Assembly: GCA_965200145.1 (NCBI GenBank)
Contig: CBDATG010000002.1
Coordinates: 806,001-870,000 of the forward strand
DNA: 64,000 nt
DNA from: CBDATG01 sp965200145
Lineage (GTDB): Bacteria > Chloroflexota > Dehalococcoidia > Lucifugimonadales > Lucifugimonadaceae
Direction of reading: 5' to 3'
The translations under genes and the position numbers were made by a program. Positions 34,732-42,662 of this stretch are shown one piece after another. Under the pieces are notes generated by a model. It had not been told where the DNA came from and did no database searches. It was given only the letters and a program-made list of their open reading frames with translations. Every line of letters starts with the position of its first letter. The stretch's first letter is position 1.

Positions 34732-35496
34732 ATGTCCAACGATCACCCTCTGGCCGGCAAAGTCGCCGTTGTAACTGGAGCGGCCAGAGGCATCGGTAAC
34801 GCCATCGCGTGCGAACTCGCCAAACGCGGCGCAAACATCGCGTTCAACTACCTACGCAATCACACCGCCGCACGAGCGGCCGAGAGTCGTTTAACATCAT
34901 TTGGCGTTGAGGTACTGCGACATCGTGCCAATGTCGCAGATCACGACGCAATCAAGGATTTCGCCCGGGCTATAACTGACCGATTCCCGCGCGTCGACTT
35001 CTTAGTCAACAACGCCGCATCTGGTGTGATGCGTCCTGCAACCGAGCTTGAACCGAAACACTGGGATTGGACCATAGACACCAACGCCAAGGGTCCGTGG
35101 TTACTCACCGCCGAGTTAGCAGACCTTATGCCATCCGGCAGCAGAGTGATCAACATCTCGTCACCAGGATCAACTCGCGTGCTCAATGCCTACTTTGCGG
35201 TCGGAGTGTCCAAAGCCGCCCTAGAAACAGTGACTAGGTACTTAGCCATCGACCTCGCGCCACGCGGTATATCCGTCAACACCGTCTCAGCCAGCTTCGT
35301 CGACACCGATGCGCTCAACGCATTCCCCGACGAATTAGGAGTCCAGCAGGTTGCAAACCGACCTACACCGGCCGGCAGAGCCGTCACTGCTCAGGATGTC
35401 GCCAACGTCGTAGCACTCATGTGCACACCCGAAGCAGAGATGATCCGCGGGCAAACGATAACCGTTGACGGCGGCGAGATGCTGTTGCACAGATAG
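34732..35496 (+). CDS. fabL: Enoyl-ACP reductase, FabL type
   Basis: This 254-residue SDR-fold protein has TGAARGIGNAIACELAKRG for cofactor binding. It lacks the usual Y-x3-K: position -4 from the lysine is valine. Instead Tyr154 and Lys161 form Y-x6-K (AYFAVGVSK), the FabI/FabL arrangement. The stretches KAALETVTRYLAIDL, TDALNAFPDE, PAGRAVTAQDV and MIRGQTITVDGGEMLL closely follow enoyl-ACP reductase III (FabL). It reduces enoyl-ACP in the last step of elongation. ATG 34732 is preferred over GTG 34711. Confidence 0.85.
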   Translation: MSNDHPLAGKVAVVTGAARGIGNAIACELAKRGANIAFNYLRNHTAARAAESRLTSFGVEVLRHRANVADHDAIKDFARAITDRFPRVDFLVNNAASGVMRPATELEPKHWDWTIDTNAKGPWLLTAELADLMPSGSRVINISSPGSTRVLNAYFAVGVSKAALETVTRYLAIDLAPRGISVNTVSASFVDTDALNAFPDELGVQQVANRPTPAGRAVTAQDVANVVALMCTPEAEMIRGQTITVDGGEMLLHR

Positions 35497-35559
35497 CGAA
35501 TCCACAGCGCGTGTCGGCCCAGCCGCTGCGGACACACGCGACACCTAGCATTTCCTCTC

Positions 35560-36183
35560 ATGCATCAAAACGACAGCAGGGACTCCACGATCACTGTGAG
35601 GGACGGTCTCAACACCAACCTCGTTGAAGACGCGTTGCGAATCTCCTACGACGCGTTCAAACTCAAGTTTCGCATCGGGTTCCGGAACGCCGACGACTAT
35701 GTGCGCCTCTTTCGAGACCAGGTCAACATCGATCGCTGCATAACGGCGACAGTAAACGGCGAGCTGGGCGGTATCCTGACGGTGAATACTCGCGGCAATG
35801 AGTTCTACAAATTCAGCGTGGTCAAACTCTTCTCTCGCTTCTCACCCTTCCAAGCTTGTCGCATCCTATTCAATCTCGCAGTCATGGCGCTAGATGGCAG
35901 ACCTGATGCAGATGAATTCGTGGTAGAAACTCTGGTGGTTCACCCGGACTTCCGCGGCATGGGAATCGGCACCAAGCTCTTACAACGTGCCGAAGCCGTT
36001 GCCGCTACCCTAGGCAAACACCGCATCACACTCGGAGTCATTGAGGAGAACGACGGCGCGAGACGGCTCTACGAGAGATGCGGATATAAGTTGACGAACA
36101 CCCAACGCGGATTCCCTCTCCAAATCATAGGGACATCTGCGGTCCACACTATGGAGAAGTCCGTAACCGTAAACTCCACGTAG
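35560..36183 (+). CDS. GNAT-family N-acetyltransferase
   Basis: This 207-residue protein has a GNAT core in its C-terminal half. FVVETLVVHPDFRGMGIGTKLLQ carries the acetyl-CoA-binding R-x-x-G-x-G/A (RGMGIG), followed by LGVIEENDGARRLYERCGYK. The N-terminal half is larger than in minimal GNATs and has an aromatic helix (NADDYVRLFRDQV). Acceptor substrate unknown. It lies between the fatty acid genes and tRNA-Pro, all short distances apart. A hairpin in the 63 bp upstream (GTGTC/GACAC around 35509-35533) lacks a T-run. Confidence 0.82.
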   Translation: MHQNDSRDSTITVRDGLNTNLVEDALRISYDAFKLKFRIGFRNADDYVRLFRDQVNIDRCITATVNGELGGILTVNTRGNEFYKFSVVKLFSRFSPFQACRILFNLAVMALDGRPDADEFVVETLVVHPDFRGMGIGTKLLQRAEAVAATLGKHRITLGVIEENDGARRLYERCGYKLTNTQRGFPLQIIGTSAVHTMEKSVTVNST

Positions 36184-36207
36184 AGAACTGCACTCAACAT
36201 AACGCGG

Positions 36208-36282
36208 TGGTCGGGGAGGCGGGGCTCGAACCCGCGACCTCCTGCTCCCAAAGCAGGCGCGCTTCCACTGCGCCACTCCCCG
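36208..36282 (-). tRNA. tRNA-Pro (anticodon TGG)
   Basis: On the minus strand a full cloverleaf is seen: acceptor CGGGGAG pairing with CTCCCCG, D-arm GCGC/GCGC, anticodon stem CCTGC/GCAGG around TTTGGGA (anticodon TGG, codon CCA), T-arm GCGGG-TTCGAAC-CCCGC, discriminator A and encoded CCA (36208-36210). The C1-G72 pair is characteristic of bacterial tRNA-Pro. All stems pair fully. Confidence 0.97.
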
Positions 36283-36358
36283 TTTGACCACTAATCCCTA
36301 TTCTAAAGTGTTTGCAAGCCTCCCATCATCTACGAACGACATGTCATAGGTAGCGACT

Positions 36359-37675
36359 TTGAAGATCATCGCCGACCTGCACCTCCACTCTAGATTCGCA
36401 CTCGCAACGAGCCCGAGTCTCACCGTCGAATCATTGGCACGCGGCGCACTTCGCAAGGGCATAGACCTTATCGCCGCTCCAGACTTCACTCACCCGACTT
36501 GGCGTGATGAGTTGAAAGACGCGCTCACCGAGACGCAGACCGGCTCCGGGATATACGCAACCCGAGGCACATCATTCATGCTGACAACCGAAGTGTCCTG
36601 CGTGTGGCGGCAGGATGGCAAGGCAAGACGAGTGCATCTGCTACTTACTGCTCCAAGCTTCGAGACAGTAGACAAAATCTGCGAGCAACTCTCAAAGGTG
36701 CAACGACTGGAGTCCGACGGCAGACCAACTCTGAAACTCTCCGCCCATGACGTACTCCGCATCGCCAAGGATGCCGACCCGCGCTGCCAAATCATCCCTG
36801 CTCATGCCTTCACACCCTGGTACGGAATCTTCGGCACGAAAACGGGATTCGACTCCTTGGCAGAAGTCTTCGGCGAAGACGCGGACCTGGTCCGCGCAGT
36901 CGAATCGGGACTCTCCGCCGACCCAGACATGATGCACCAAATACCCGACTGCGCCAATCGTGCCGTTGTCTCGTTCTCCGACGCGCACTCAACACCAAAC
37001 ATCGCCCGTGAGGCAACCGTGTTGGACATCAGCGAGATGTCATACGACGCGGTTACCGATGCGATAACAAAACGCCGCATCGTGGAGACCCTTGAGTGGT
37101 ACCCCCAGCACGGCAAGTACCACCTTGACGGTCATAGAAAATGCGGCATCAGATTCACCCCCGAAGAGTCGCGATCCCACGACAATATGTGCCCTGTTTG
37201 CGACAAACCGCTCACGCTCGGCGTATTGCACCGTACGCAAGACCTGTCCACGAAAGGGACGGTTAACCAGGTACTTGAACGCGACTCGGTCCCGAACCAA
37301 CGATTCAGACACATCATCCTGCTCAGCGAAATCATCAGCCACACCATACAGTCCAAACCCAACACGAAAACGTCAAGTGCTTTCTGTGACCACCTCATCA
37401 ACCTCTTCGGATCCGAACTGAACATACTCCTCAACGCGAGCCACCATGACCTGACCCACATCCCACCTTACAAGCCCGGCGGATTCATCGTTGGAACAGC
37501 ATTCGCCGAAGCGGTGCTGGCGGCACGCGCGGGCAATGTGACGGTTGAAGCAGGATACGATGGCGTGTACGGTAGCGCAATGCTCGCAACAGAACCAATG
37601 GTGCGCTACAGTTCCGGCTACGGAACTTATCCCAACACAACTCAGACCAGCAAAACGACATCACTGGGAACGTAG
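36359..37675 (+). CDS. Endonuclease Q-family protein (PHP domain + zinc finger)
   Basis: This 438-residue protein begins with a PHP metal-binding motif (ADLHLHSRFA, His8/His10) and has DFTHPTWRDEL, LTTEVSCVWR, VHLLLTAPS, HAFTPWYGIFG, VESGLSADPDM and FSDAHS. A Cys4-type finger follows (HRKCGIRFTP, then CPVCDKPLTLGVLHR). The C-terminal third is helical with YKPGGFIVGTAFAEAVLAA. This pattern matches EndoQ, which nicks DNA 5' of deaminated bases (uracil, hypoxanthine, xanthine). The start is TTG 36359 with AGG about 10 nt upstream; an earlier ATG is not in frame. It is followed after 7 bp by an enolase-family gene. A repair role is inferred from the family. Confidence 0.82.
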   Translation: MKIIADLHLHSRFALATSPSLTVESLARGALRKGIDLIAAPDFTHPTWRDELKDALTETQTGSGIYATRGTSFMLTTEVSCVWRQDGKARRVHLLLTAPSFETVDKICEQLSKVQRLESDGRPTLKLSAHDVLRIAKDADPRCQIIPAHAFTPWYGIFGTKTGFDSLAEVFGEDADLVRAVESGLSADPDMMHQIPDCANRAVVSFSDAHSTPNIAREATVLDISEMSYDAVTDAITKRRIVETLEWYPQHGKYHLDGHRKCGIRFTPEESRSHDNMCPVCDKPLTLGVLHRTQDLSTKGTVNQVLERDSVPNQRFRHIILLSEIISHTIQSKPNTKTSSAFCDHLINLFGSELNILLNASHHDLTHIPPYKPGGFIVGTAFAEAVLAARAGNVTVEAGYDGVYGSAMLATEPMVRYSSGYGTYPNTTQTSKTTSLGT

Positions 37676-37682
37676 ACCGCAG

Positions 37683-38729
37683 ATGAAAATCACCGACATA
37701 TCCGCCGTATATCCGCGCCACACCGCGTTCGCCCCAAATAACTGGCGCGACAGACTATGGCAGATCGTCGTACGCATAGAAACCGACACCGGGCACGTCG
37801 GATACGGCTACGGCGGAGGCGGTCTGGCATCGCTCCCGATCGTGAACGGACACTTCCGAGAACTCCTGATTGGCGCGAACGTCAACGACACTGACGACAT
37901 CACAAAGCTCTGGGACACCCTCTACTACGAATCGATACCCTACGGCCGCAACGGCATTGCCATAATGGCACTGAGCGGCGTTGACCTCGCAATGTGGGAT
38001 GTCGTCGCAAAGGCGCAATCCCGCACCGTCGCAGAACTCATCGGCGGACTCCGCAAGGCGTCCATACCTGTCTACGCGACCGGACCAGATTCACAGAAGT
38101 ACGCAGAGCTCGGTGTCGCAGGACAAAAGCTGTCGCATCGTTATACGGGAAACGACGCGGACTACGAAGCGGCATTCGAAGCCGCCGAAACCGCACGAAA
38201 CATCATCGGCGAGTCCATGCTCTTGATGTTCGATGTCTATATGTCATGGGAAGAAGACGTGACGAAGCGCATGACACAGGACTTAGCACCCTTCAACATC
38301 TACTGGTTCGAAGACGTCCTAACACCTGACGACTACGATCGACTCGCTAAATTGCGCCCGCATGTGAAGCCCGCCAAACTCGCCGGCGGTGAGCACGAAT
38401 TCTCGCTACAAGGATTTGAGCGCGCCGCGGAACTCGGAGCATACGACATCTGGCAACCGGACATCACATGGTGCGGCGGTATCACTGCCGGCATCCGAAT
38501 CGCCACGTTAGCTGCAGACCACAACATCAAGGTAATTCCGCACCGAGGCGGAGAGGTATGGGGACTCCACCTGATCGCAGCTTCCGACAACTGCGAAAAC
38601 CTCGCCGAACTCGTGCTCGGAGGGCAACCTCAGGACGTATGGATCGGGCAACCCGAGTTGCGGGATGGCAGGTTGAGCATCAACGACGAACCGGGCTTCG
38701 GCGTCAAACCCGACGAATCGATGCTTTAG
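37683..38729 (+). CDS. Enolase-superfamily sugar-acid dehydratase (L-rhamnonate dehydratase-like)
   Basis: This 348-residue mandelate racemase/muconate lactonizing-type enzyme has a capping N-terminus and a barrel. Metal ligands lie in LLMFDVYMSW, YWFEDVL and GGEHEF. IPHRGGEVW carries the catalytic His, and DLAMWDVVAK is also conserved. FDVYMSW and GGEHEF are typical of rhamnonate dehydratase-like subgroups. It would dehydrate an aldonic acid to a 2-keto-3-deoxy acid. ATG 37683 is used because the upstream open frame overlaps the EndoQ gene and is not conserved. It converges with an HpcH/HpaI aldolase 17 bp away. Exact sugar acid unknown. Confidence 0.82.
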   Translation: MKITDISAVYPRHTAFAPNNWRDRLWQIVVRIETDTGHVGYGYGGGGLASLPIVNGHFRELLIGANVNDTDDITKLWDTLYYESIPYGRNGIAIMALSGVDLAMWDVVAKAQSRTVAELIGGLRKASIPVYATGPDSQKYAELGVAGQKLSHRYTGNDADYEAAFEAAETARNIIGESMLLMFDVYMSWEEDVTKRMTQDLAPFNIYWFEDVLTPDDYDRLAKLRPHVKPAKLAGGEHEFSLQGFERAAELGAYDIWQPDITWCGGITAGIRIATLAADHNIKVIPHRGGEVWGLHLIAASDNCENLAELVLGGQPQDVWIGQPELRDGRLSINDEPGFGVKPDESML

Positions 38730-38746
38730 GACTATCCTGCGCCCAC

Positions 38747-39514
38747 CTAACTCTTCAGATCATTCACGATCGCCTCGCACGCCTGCATGTAAATCGTCGC
38801 GTCCACATTGATCGATATGTACTGGATCCCCAAGTCGATCAACCATTTCCCCATCTCAACATCCTTCGCATACGATCCAACAGCGCGGCCCTGCGAGCGT
38901 GCTTTGTCAGTCGCTTCTCGCAACGCACCCTCCACTACGGCGTTGCGAACATCACCCGGCACACCCAGCGACTGCGAAATGTCGTACGGACCAAGAAACA
39001 GCACATCTATGCCATCTACGGTCATGATCGATTCGAGATTGTCCAAACCGCGCTTACCCTCAATATGCACCACCGTCATCGTCTCATCGTTCTGGCGATC
39101 CGTGTGGTCGCCACCACCGTCCTTGAAGTAGTTCCCAGCACGCGTGAATATCGACAGACCACGTTCACCAAGAGGAGCATACTTCGCGGCATGCACTACC
39201 GCTTCCGCATCCCTCACATCATTGATCTGCGGAACCTGCACACCTTCAGAACCGATGTCTAAAGCACGAAGTATCAATCGCTCATCGTTGTCGCCAACCC
39301 TGATGATCGGCGCAACGCCTACCCCTTGCGCGGCGATAACCAAATCGGTGGCAGATTCCTGCGAAATTGGACCGTGCTCCGTGTCGATTATGCAGAAGTC
39401 CATCCCAGAGTAACCGAGCGTGTCAACCAACGGCACCGATGGGATGATCACGAACGGACCAATAACCGTCTCGCCGGCCCGCAATCTGCGCTTCAGTTCG
39501 CCACGTATCGCCAT
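38747..39514 (-). CDS. HpcH/HpaI-family class II aldolase
   Basis: This 255-residue TIM-barrel aldolase has FCIIDTEHGPIS near the N-terminus, IRVGDNDE, GVQVPQI, a metal-binding VHIEGKRGLDN and FLGPYDISQSLGVPG. Family members split 2-keto-3-deoxy or 4-hydroxy-2-oxo acids to pyruvate and an aldehyde using a divalent metal. The facing dehydratase gene would provide such a substrate, as in RhmD/RhmA. An ATG start is used. The gene is preceded by the phosphodiesterase gene (32 bp) on the same strand. Confidence 0.85.
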   Translation of the reverse strand: MAIRGELKRRLRAGETVIGPFVIIPSVPLVDTLGYSGMDFCIIDTEHGPISQESATDLVIAAQGVGVAPIIRVGDNDERLILRALDIGSEGVQVPQINDVRDAEAVVHAAKYAPLGERGLSIFTRAGNYFKDGGGDHTDRQNDETMTVVHIEGKRGLDNLESIMTVDGIDVLFLGPYDISQSLGVPGDVRNAVVEGALREATDKARSQGRAVGSYAKDVEMGKWLIDLGIQYISINVDATIYMQACEAIVNDLKS

Positions 39515-39546
39515 GTCAACTCCTATCTAACGAGACCAGCTGCTCA

Positions 39547-40779
39547 TCATCGGCATACCACCAGCGGTACGCGCGTCTCCAAATCTGTTATACCACCATG
39601 CGTCGATTCCATGATGCCAAGTACATCCGGGTCGTCGGGGAACGACAGTGCCCATCGACCGCGAGACACCGCCACGAAATCGCCTACCCGATCCCTGACT
39701 CGATCTGTTATTCGCGATGGCGGACCCAGCAATCCGTTATCAATAGCATCGGCACCAGAGACCAACATGAACCTCGCGCCGAAACGAGACAAGAATTCGT
39801 CAGCGAATCGATCTGCCAGTCCATCGCGAGTGTGAAAATACATCATCCGTTGCTCACCTGCAGGAGCCGCAATCAGCAACTCGCGAAAAGGATCATCTAT
39901 CCCAACTACCTCATATGAGTCATCGCCCGCGTCCAAGTGACCATGGTCCGCCGTCGCCACGATGGTAGCTCGGTTACCGAACTCCGTCGCCAGAGCCTCG
40001 ACCAGCGCGTTTGCGCTCCAAACTGCCCGCCGAGTCAATGGATGCGTTACGCCGTGATCATGCGCCGTATGATCAACTTCATGCCAGTAGACGTAAGTAA
40101 AAGTCGCGCCACTCGCGCGTTCCAACACTTCGCGAACCGCTTCAACGACCGATGAGATCGCTCCGTCGCTGTACTGGTAACCAATCGTCTCATCTTGCGA
40201 CAGAATCGAAGTCCACATCGAGTCGGCCATGTTCGCATCCGTGACGTGGCTGTAAACGCGCGCCGCGCCGAAGTCGATCATTGAGGCACATAGCAGCTCC
40301 CGCGGACTAAAACCGACCTTTCTCAAATCCTTGCCATCTGACGTCCGACGCCAAAGCAAGGATGTGATCCGCTCCCCTAATCGCGGAATGAACACGTTCC
40401 AAGCGATATTCCCATGACTCCCCGGCCAACTGCCAGTCGCAATCGACACCAAATTGGGACCAGTCGATGTTGGGAACACCGACGATAGCTCCAACGCGAT
40501 GTGCCGCCTAACATAGCTCGACTCCGGTAACGTCTCAACAAAGTTCATCCCGAAGCCATCAAGCATCACGAACACATAGTGGTCTGACTCGCCAATTGAC
40601 CGCCCGATTCGCGCAACCGCCGACTCGTTAAGGTCGTCAATCTGTGAGTGTGTGTCGGCGCTGCACAGTCGGCCAAGTGCCAAACCCAACGCGGCGTGAT
40701 TCGGCTCTGATGGCACCGCTACCGCACCTACCAGTCCATCATCCAACCCTGCGATCGACTCTGTCGTATCGGAAATCAT
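39547..40779 (-). CDS. Alkaline phosphatase superfamily (type I phosphodiesterase/nucleotide pyrophosphatase) protein
   Basis: This 410-residue protein has the metal and active-site signatures of the superfamily. They are VFVMLDGFGMNF (first Asp), FPTSTGPNLVSIATG (nucleophile Ser/Thr), WHEVDHTAHDHG (Asp/His), TADHGHLD and a C-terminal THGG. It probably hydrolyses phosphodiester or phosphonate bonds. It has no signal peptide, so it is likely cytoplasmic. It has a strong AGGAGG site 9 nt upstream of its ATG. It is divergent from the PhnP-like hydrolase after 65 bp. Substrate unknown. Confidence 0.82.
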   Translation of the reverse strand: MISDTTESIAGLDDGLVGAVAVPSEPNHAALGLALGRLCSADTHSQIDDLNESAVARIGRSIGESDHYVFVMLDGFGMNFVETLPESSYVRRHIALELSSVFPTSTGPNLVSIATGSWPGSHGNIAWNVFIPRLGERITSLLWRRTSDGKDLRKVGFSPRELLCASMIDFGAARVYSHVTDANMADSMWTSILSQDETIGYQYSDGAISSVVEAVREVLERASGATFTYVYWHEVDHTAHDHGVTHPLTRRAVWSANALVEALATEFGNRATIVATADHGHLDAGDDSYEVVGIDDPFRELLIAAPAGEQRMMYFHTRDGLADRFADEFLSRFGARFMLVSGADAIDNGLLGPPSRITDRVRDRVGDFVAVSRGRWALSFPDDPDVLGIMESTHGGITDLETRVPLVVCR

Positions 40780-40844
40780 GAGTCAGTTCCTCCTATTCCC
40801 GCAATGCTACCCGTTGGCAACGATCGCGACGAATACAGTAGTGA

Positions 40845-41810
40845 ATGAATGTGAAAGAGCTGCGCGACCTAAAGGCCGACCAGGATTTGAGCAACGAGAA
40901 AAAGAGAGCCGATGTCATTTTCCTTGGCACTGGAACATCCGAGGGCATCCCGCGCGTCACATGCTTAACAGCGAACCCACCTACATGCGCCGTCTGCACC
41001 GACGCAATACGTCCAGGCTCCAAGAACCGTAGACGCAACACTTCCATCGTCATACGGACCCATCCCGAAGGCGAAACACCAGTCAATCTGCTTGTCGATG
41101 CGGGAAAGTTCTTCTATCACGCAGCCATCCAGTGGTTCCCCGCACACCAGATCAACACTATTGACGCAGTACTACTGACCCATGCACACGCAGACTGTAC
41201 CGGCGGATTCGACGACCTCAGAGATTGGACGAACATCGTGCGGTTCGCAACCGACGACCCACGCGCCGAAACCATGAAGGCACGCAACGGCGGGAACATA
41301 CCCGTCTACTTGCGACCAGAAGACCTCGAAGTCGTCGCAAAGACATCCTACTACCTCGTGGACCGCACTAAGATGACATCCGGCGGTACAGTGGCATACC
41401 TAGACTTCAAGACGATACCGATGCACGAGTTCTCTATCCACGGCATCGACATACTGCCGCTAGAGGTCCCACACGGTCCGCCGCACACCGCAAACGGATA
41501 CCGCATCGGCGACTTCGCTTACATCTCAGATGTGTCAGAGATGCCCGAAAAGGTGATGGAAAGACTCACAGACTTAGGCACACTCGTAATCGACGCACTT
41601 CGCTGGGGACGACTCCACGGCAGCCACCTAAACGTCGAATCCGCCGTGGAGATCGCCAAGACTCTCCGACCAGAGCGCACACTCTTAACTGACGCGTCAC
41701 ACGGCATTGACCACTACGAAGCCAACAGATACCTGCGCCAACCAGAAAACTCCGATGGCTTGGACATCCAATACGCTTACGACGGCTTGAAGATCAGCAT
41801 CAGCCTCTAA
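40845..41810 (+). CDS. Metallo-beta-lactamase-fold hydrolase, PhnP-like
   Basis: This 321-residue protein has FLGTGTSEGIPRVTC at the start, a Cys pair plus CTDA, and then the metal motif LTHAHADCTGGFDDLR. Later metal ligands are PLEVPHGP and ISDVSEMP, with TDASHGIDHY near the end. The layout follows PhnP-type phosphodiesterases and RNase Z-like proteins. The motif reads HAHAD-CTGG rather than HxHxDH, with Cys in place of the second metal-site His; this is known in PhnP-like relatives (HTHADH more usual) and worth noting. It is next to another phosphodiesterase-like gene. Confidence 0.8.
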   Translation: MNVKELRDLKADQDLSNEKKRADVIFLGTGTSEGIPRVTCLTANPPTCAVCTDAIRPGSKNRRRNTSIVIRTHPEGETPVNLLVDAGKFFYHAAIQWFPAHQINTIDAVLLTHAHADCTGGFDDLRDWTNIVRFATDDPRAETMKARNGGNIPVYLRPEDLEVVAKTSYYLVDRTKMTSGGTVAYLDFKTIPMHEFSIHGIDILPLEVPHGPPHTANGYRIGDFAYISDVSEMPEKVMERLTDLGTLVIDALRWGRLHGSHLNVESAVEIAKTLRPERTLLTDASHGIDHYEANRYLRQPENSDGLDIQYAYDGLKISISL

Positions 41811-41843
41811 CCGATTTCGAGAAATTACCAGTTTCTGATCGCG

Positions 41844-42590
41844 TCAGCCGTTGGATTCGCCGCGCTTCGCCGCTCGGTACATCTCCACGACACTCTCATC
41901 TGGCGGATAGTACTTGCCGGGAGTTAGATCCTCGCGGTCCAATCGCGCCCGTATCCACTCCTCCAGGTCGTCGTACTCTATCGCCTTCACTGCAATATCC
42001 GCCGCGACATTCCTAGGTATACACACCACGCCGTCATCGTCCGCAACGATGTAGTCGCCCGGCTTGACGAGCACGCCGTCGCAGTTGATCGCATCGTTCG
42101 TAGAGTAAGGCGTGCCTACTCGCGTCCCGAGACTAGATGTCTTGTCGTACCCCCAGAGGCCGATCCCGTAATCCTTCACCGTGTGCATATCCCTAATGCC
42201 GCCATCGCAAACCAAGCCATCTATTCCACGTTGCTTCAGCCTGAGGAACTTAATATCTCCACCGATCGACATCCACTTCGTACGCATCGACTCCATCACG
42301 ATGACATCGCCCGGTCCAGCCAACTCAAATGCCGCGTACTCCGGAGATTCCTCGCCGCCCGGTTTCTCTGCCATCAAGTCAGGACGCGCTGGAAGGAACC
42401 GAACCGTGATCGCACGCGCCACCAGCCTAGTCCCAGGAGTCATCGATCTGATATTCGCCATGTATACATAGCGCGGATCGTGACCATTCCGTGCAAGTAT
42501 GTCAACGACCGCGGTACTGTTGACAAGCTTCAATGCCGCAATCGTCTCGGAATCCAGCACATGATCAGGTGTAGGTTCGATTATTGCCAT
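41844..42590 (-). CDS. RraA-family protein (possible 4-hydroxy-4-methyl-2-oxoglutarate-type aldolase)
   Basis: This 248-residue protein has the RraA-fold blocks STAVVDIL, GTRLVARAITV, GDVIVME, GIDGLVCDGGIRD, DAINCDGVLVKPGDYIVADDDGVVCIP. The G-x20-R-D type motif used by HMG/CHA aldolases is present. Members either regulate RNase E (RraA) or act as metal-dependent oxo-acid aldolases. With catabolic neighbours, and no RNase E linkage, an enzyme is more likely. It lies 72 bp downstream of the M20 peptidase gene on the same strand. A long C-terminal tail (YYPPDESVVEMYRAAKRGE) is typical of the catabolic forms. Confidence 0.8.
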   Translation of the reverse strand: MAIIEPTPDHVLDSETIAALKLVNSTAVVDILARNGHDPRYVYMANIRSMTPGTRLVARAITVRFLPARPDLMAEKPGGEESPEYAAFELAGPGDVIVMESMRTKWMSIGGDIKFLRLKQRGIDGLVCDGGIRDMHTVKDYGIGLWGYDKTSSLGTRVGTPYSTNDAINCDGVLVKPGDYIVADDDGVVCIPRNVAADIAVKAIEYDDLEEWIRARLDREDLTPGKYYPPDESVVEMYRAAKRGESNG

Positions 42591-42662
42591 GAGTTCAGCT
42601 CGCCTCTCTTCACTGTCAGATCCAATTCCTCATCAGTCGAATGCTCGCGTCAGCACTCTCGC

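Noticed and set aside
35509..35533. GTGTC/GACAC hairpin after fabL as a terminator
   Set aside because: The stem is short with a long loop and no T-run follows on the plus strand.
36208..37675. tRNA-Pro with adjacent genes as an integration site of a mobile element
   Set aside because: No integrase, direct repeat of the tRNA 3' end or foreign-looking codon use is seen nearby.
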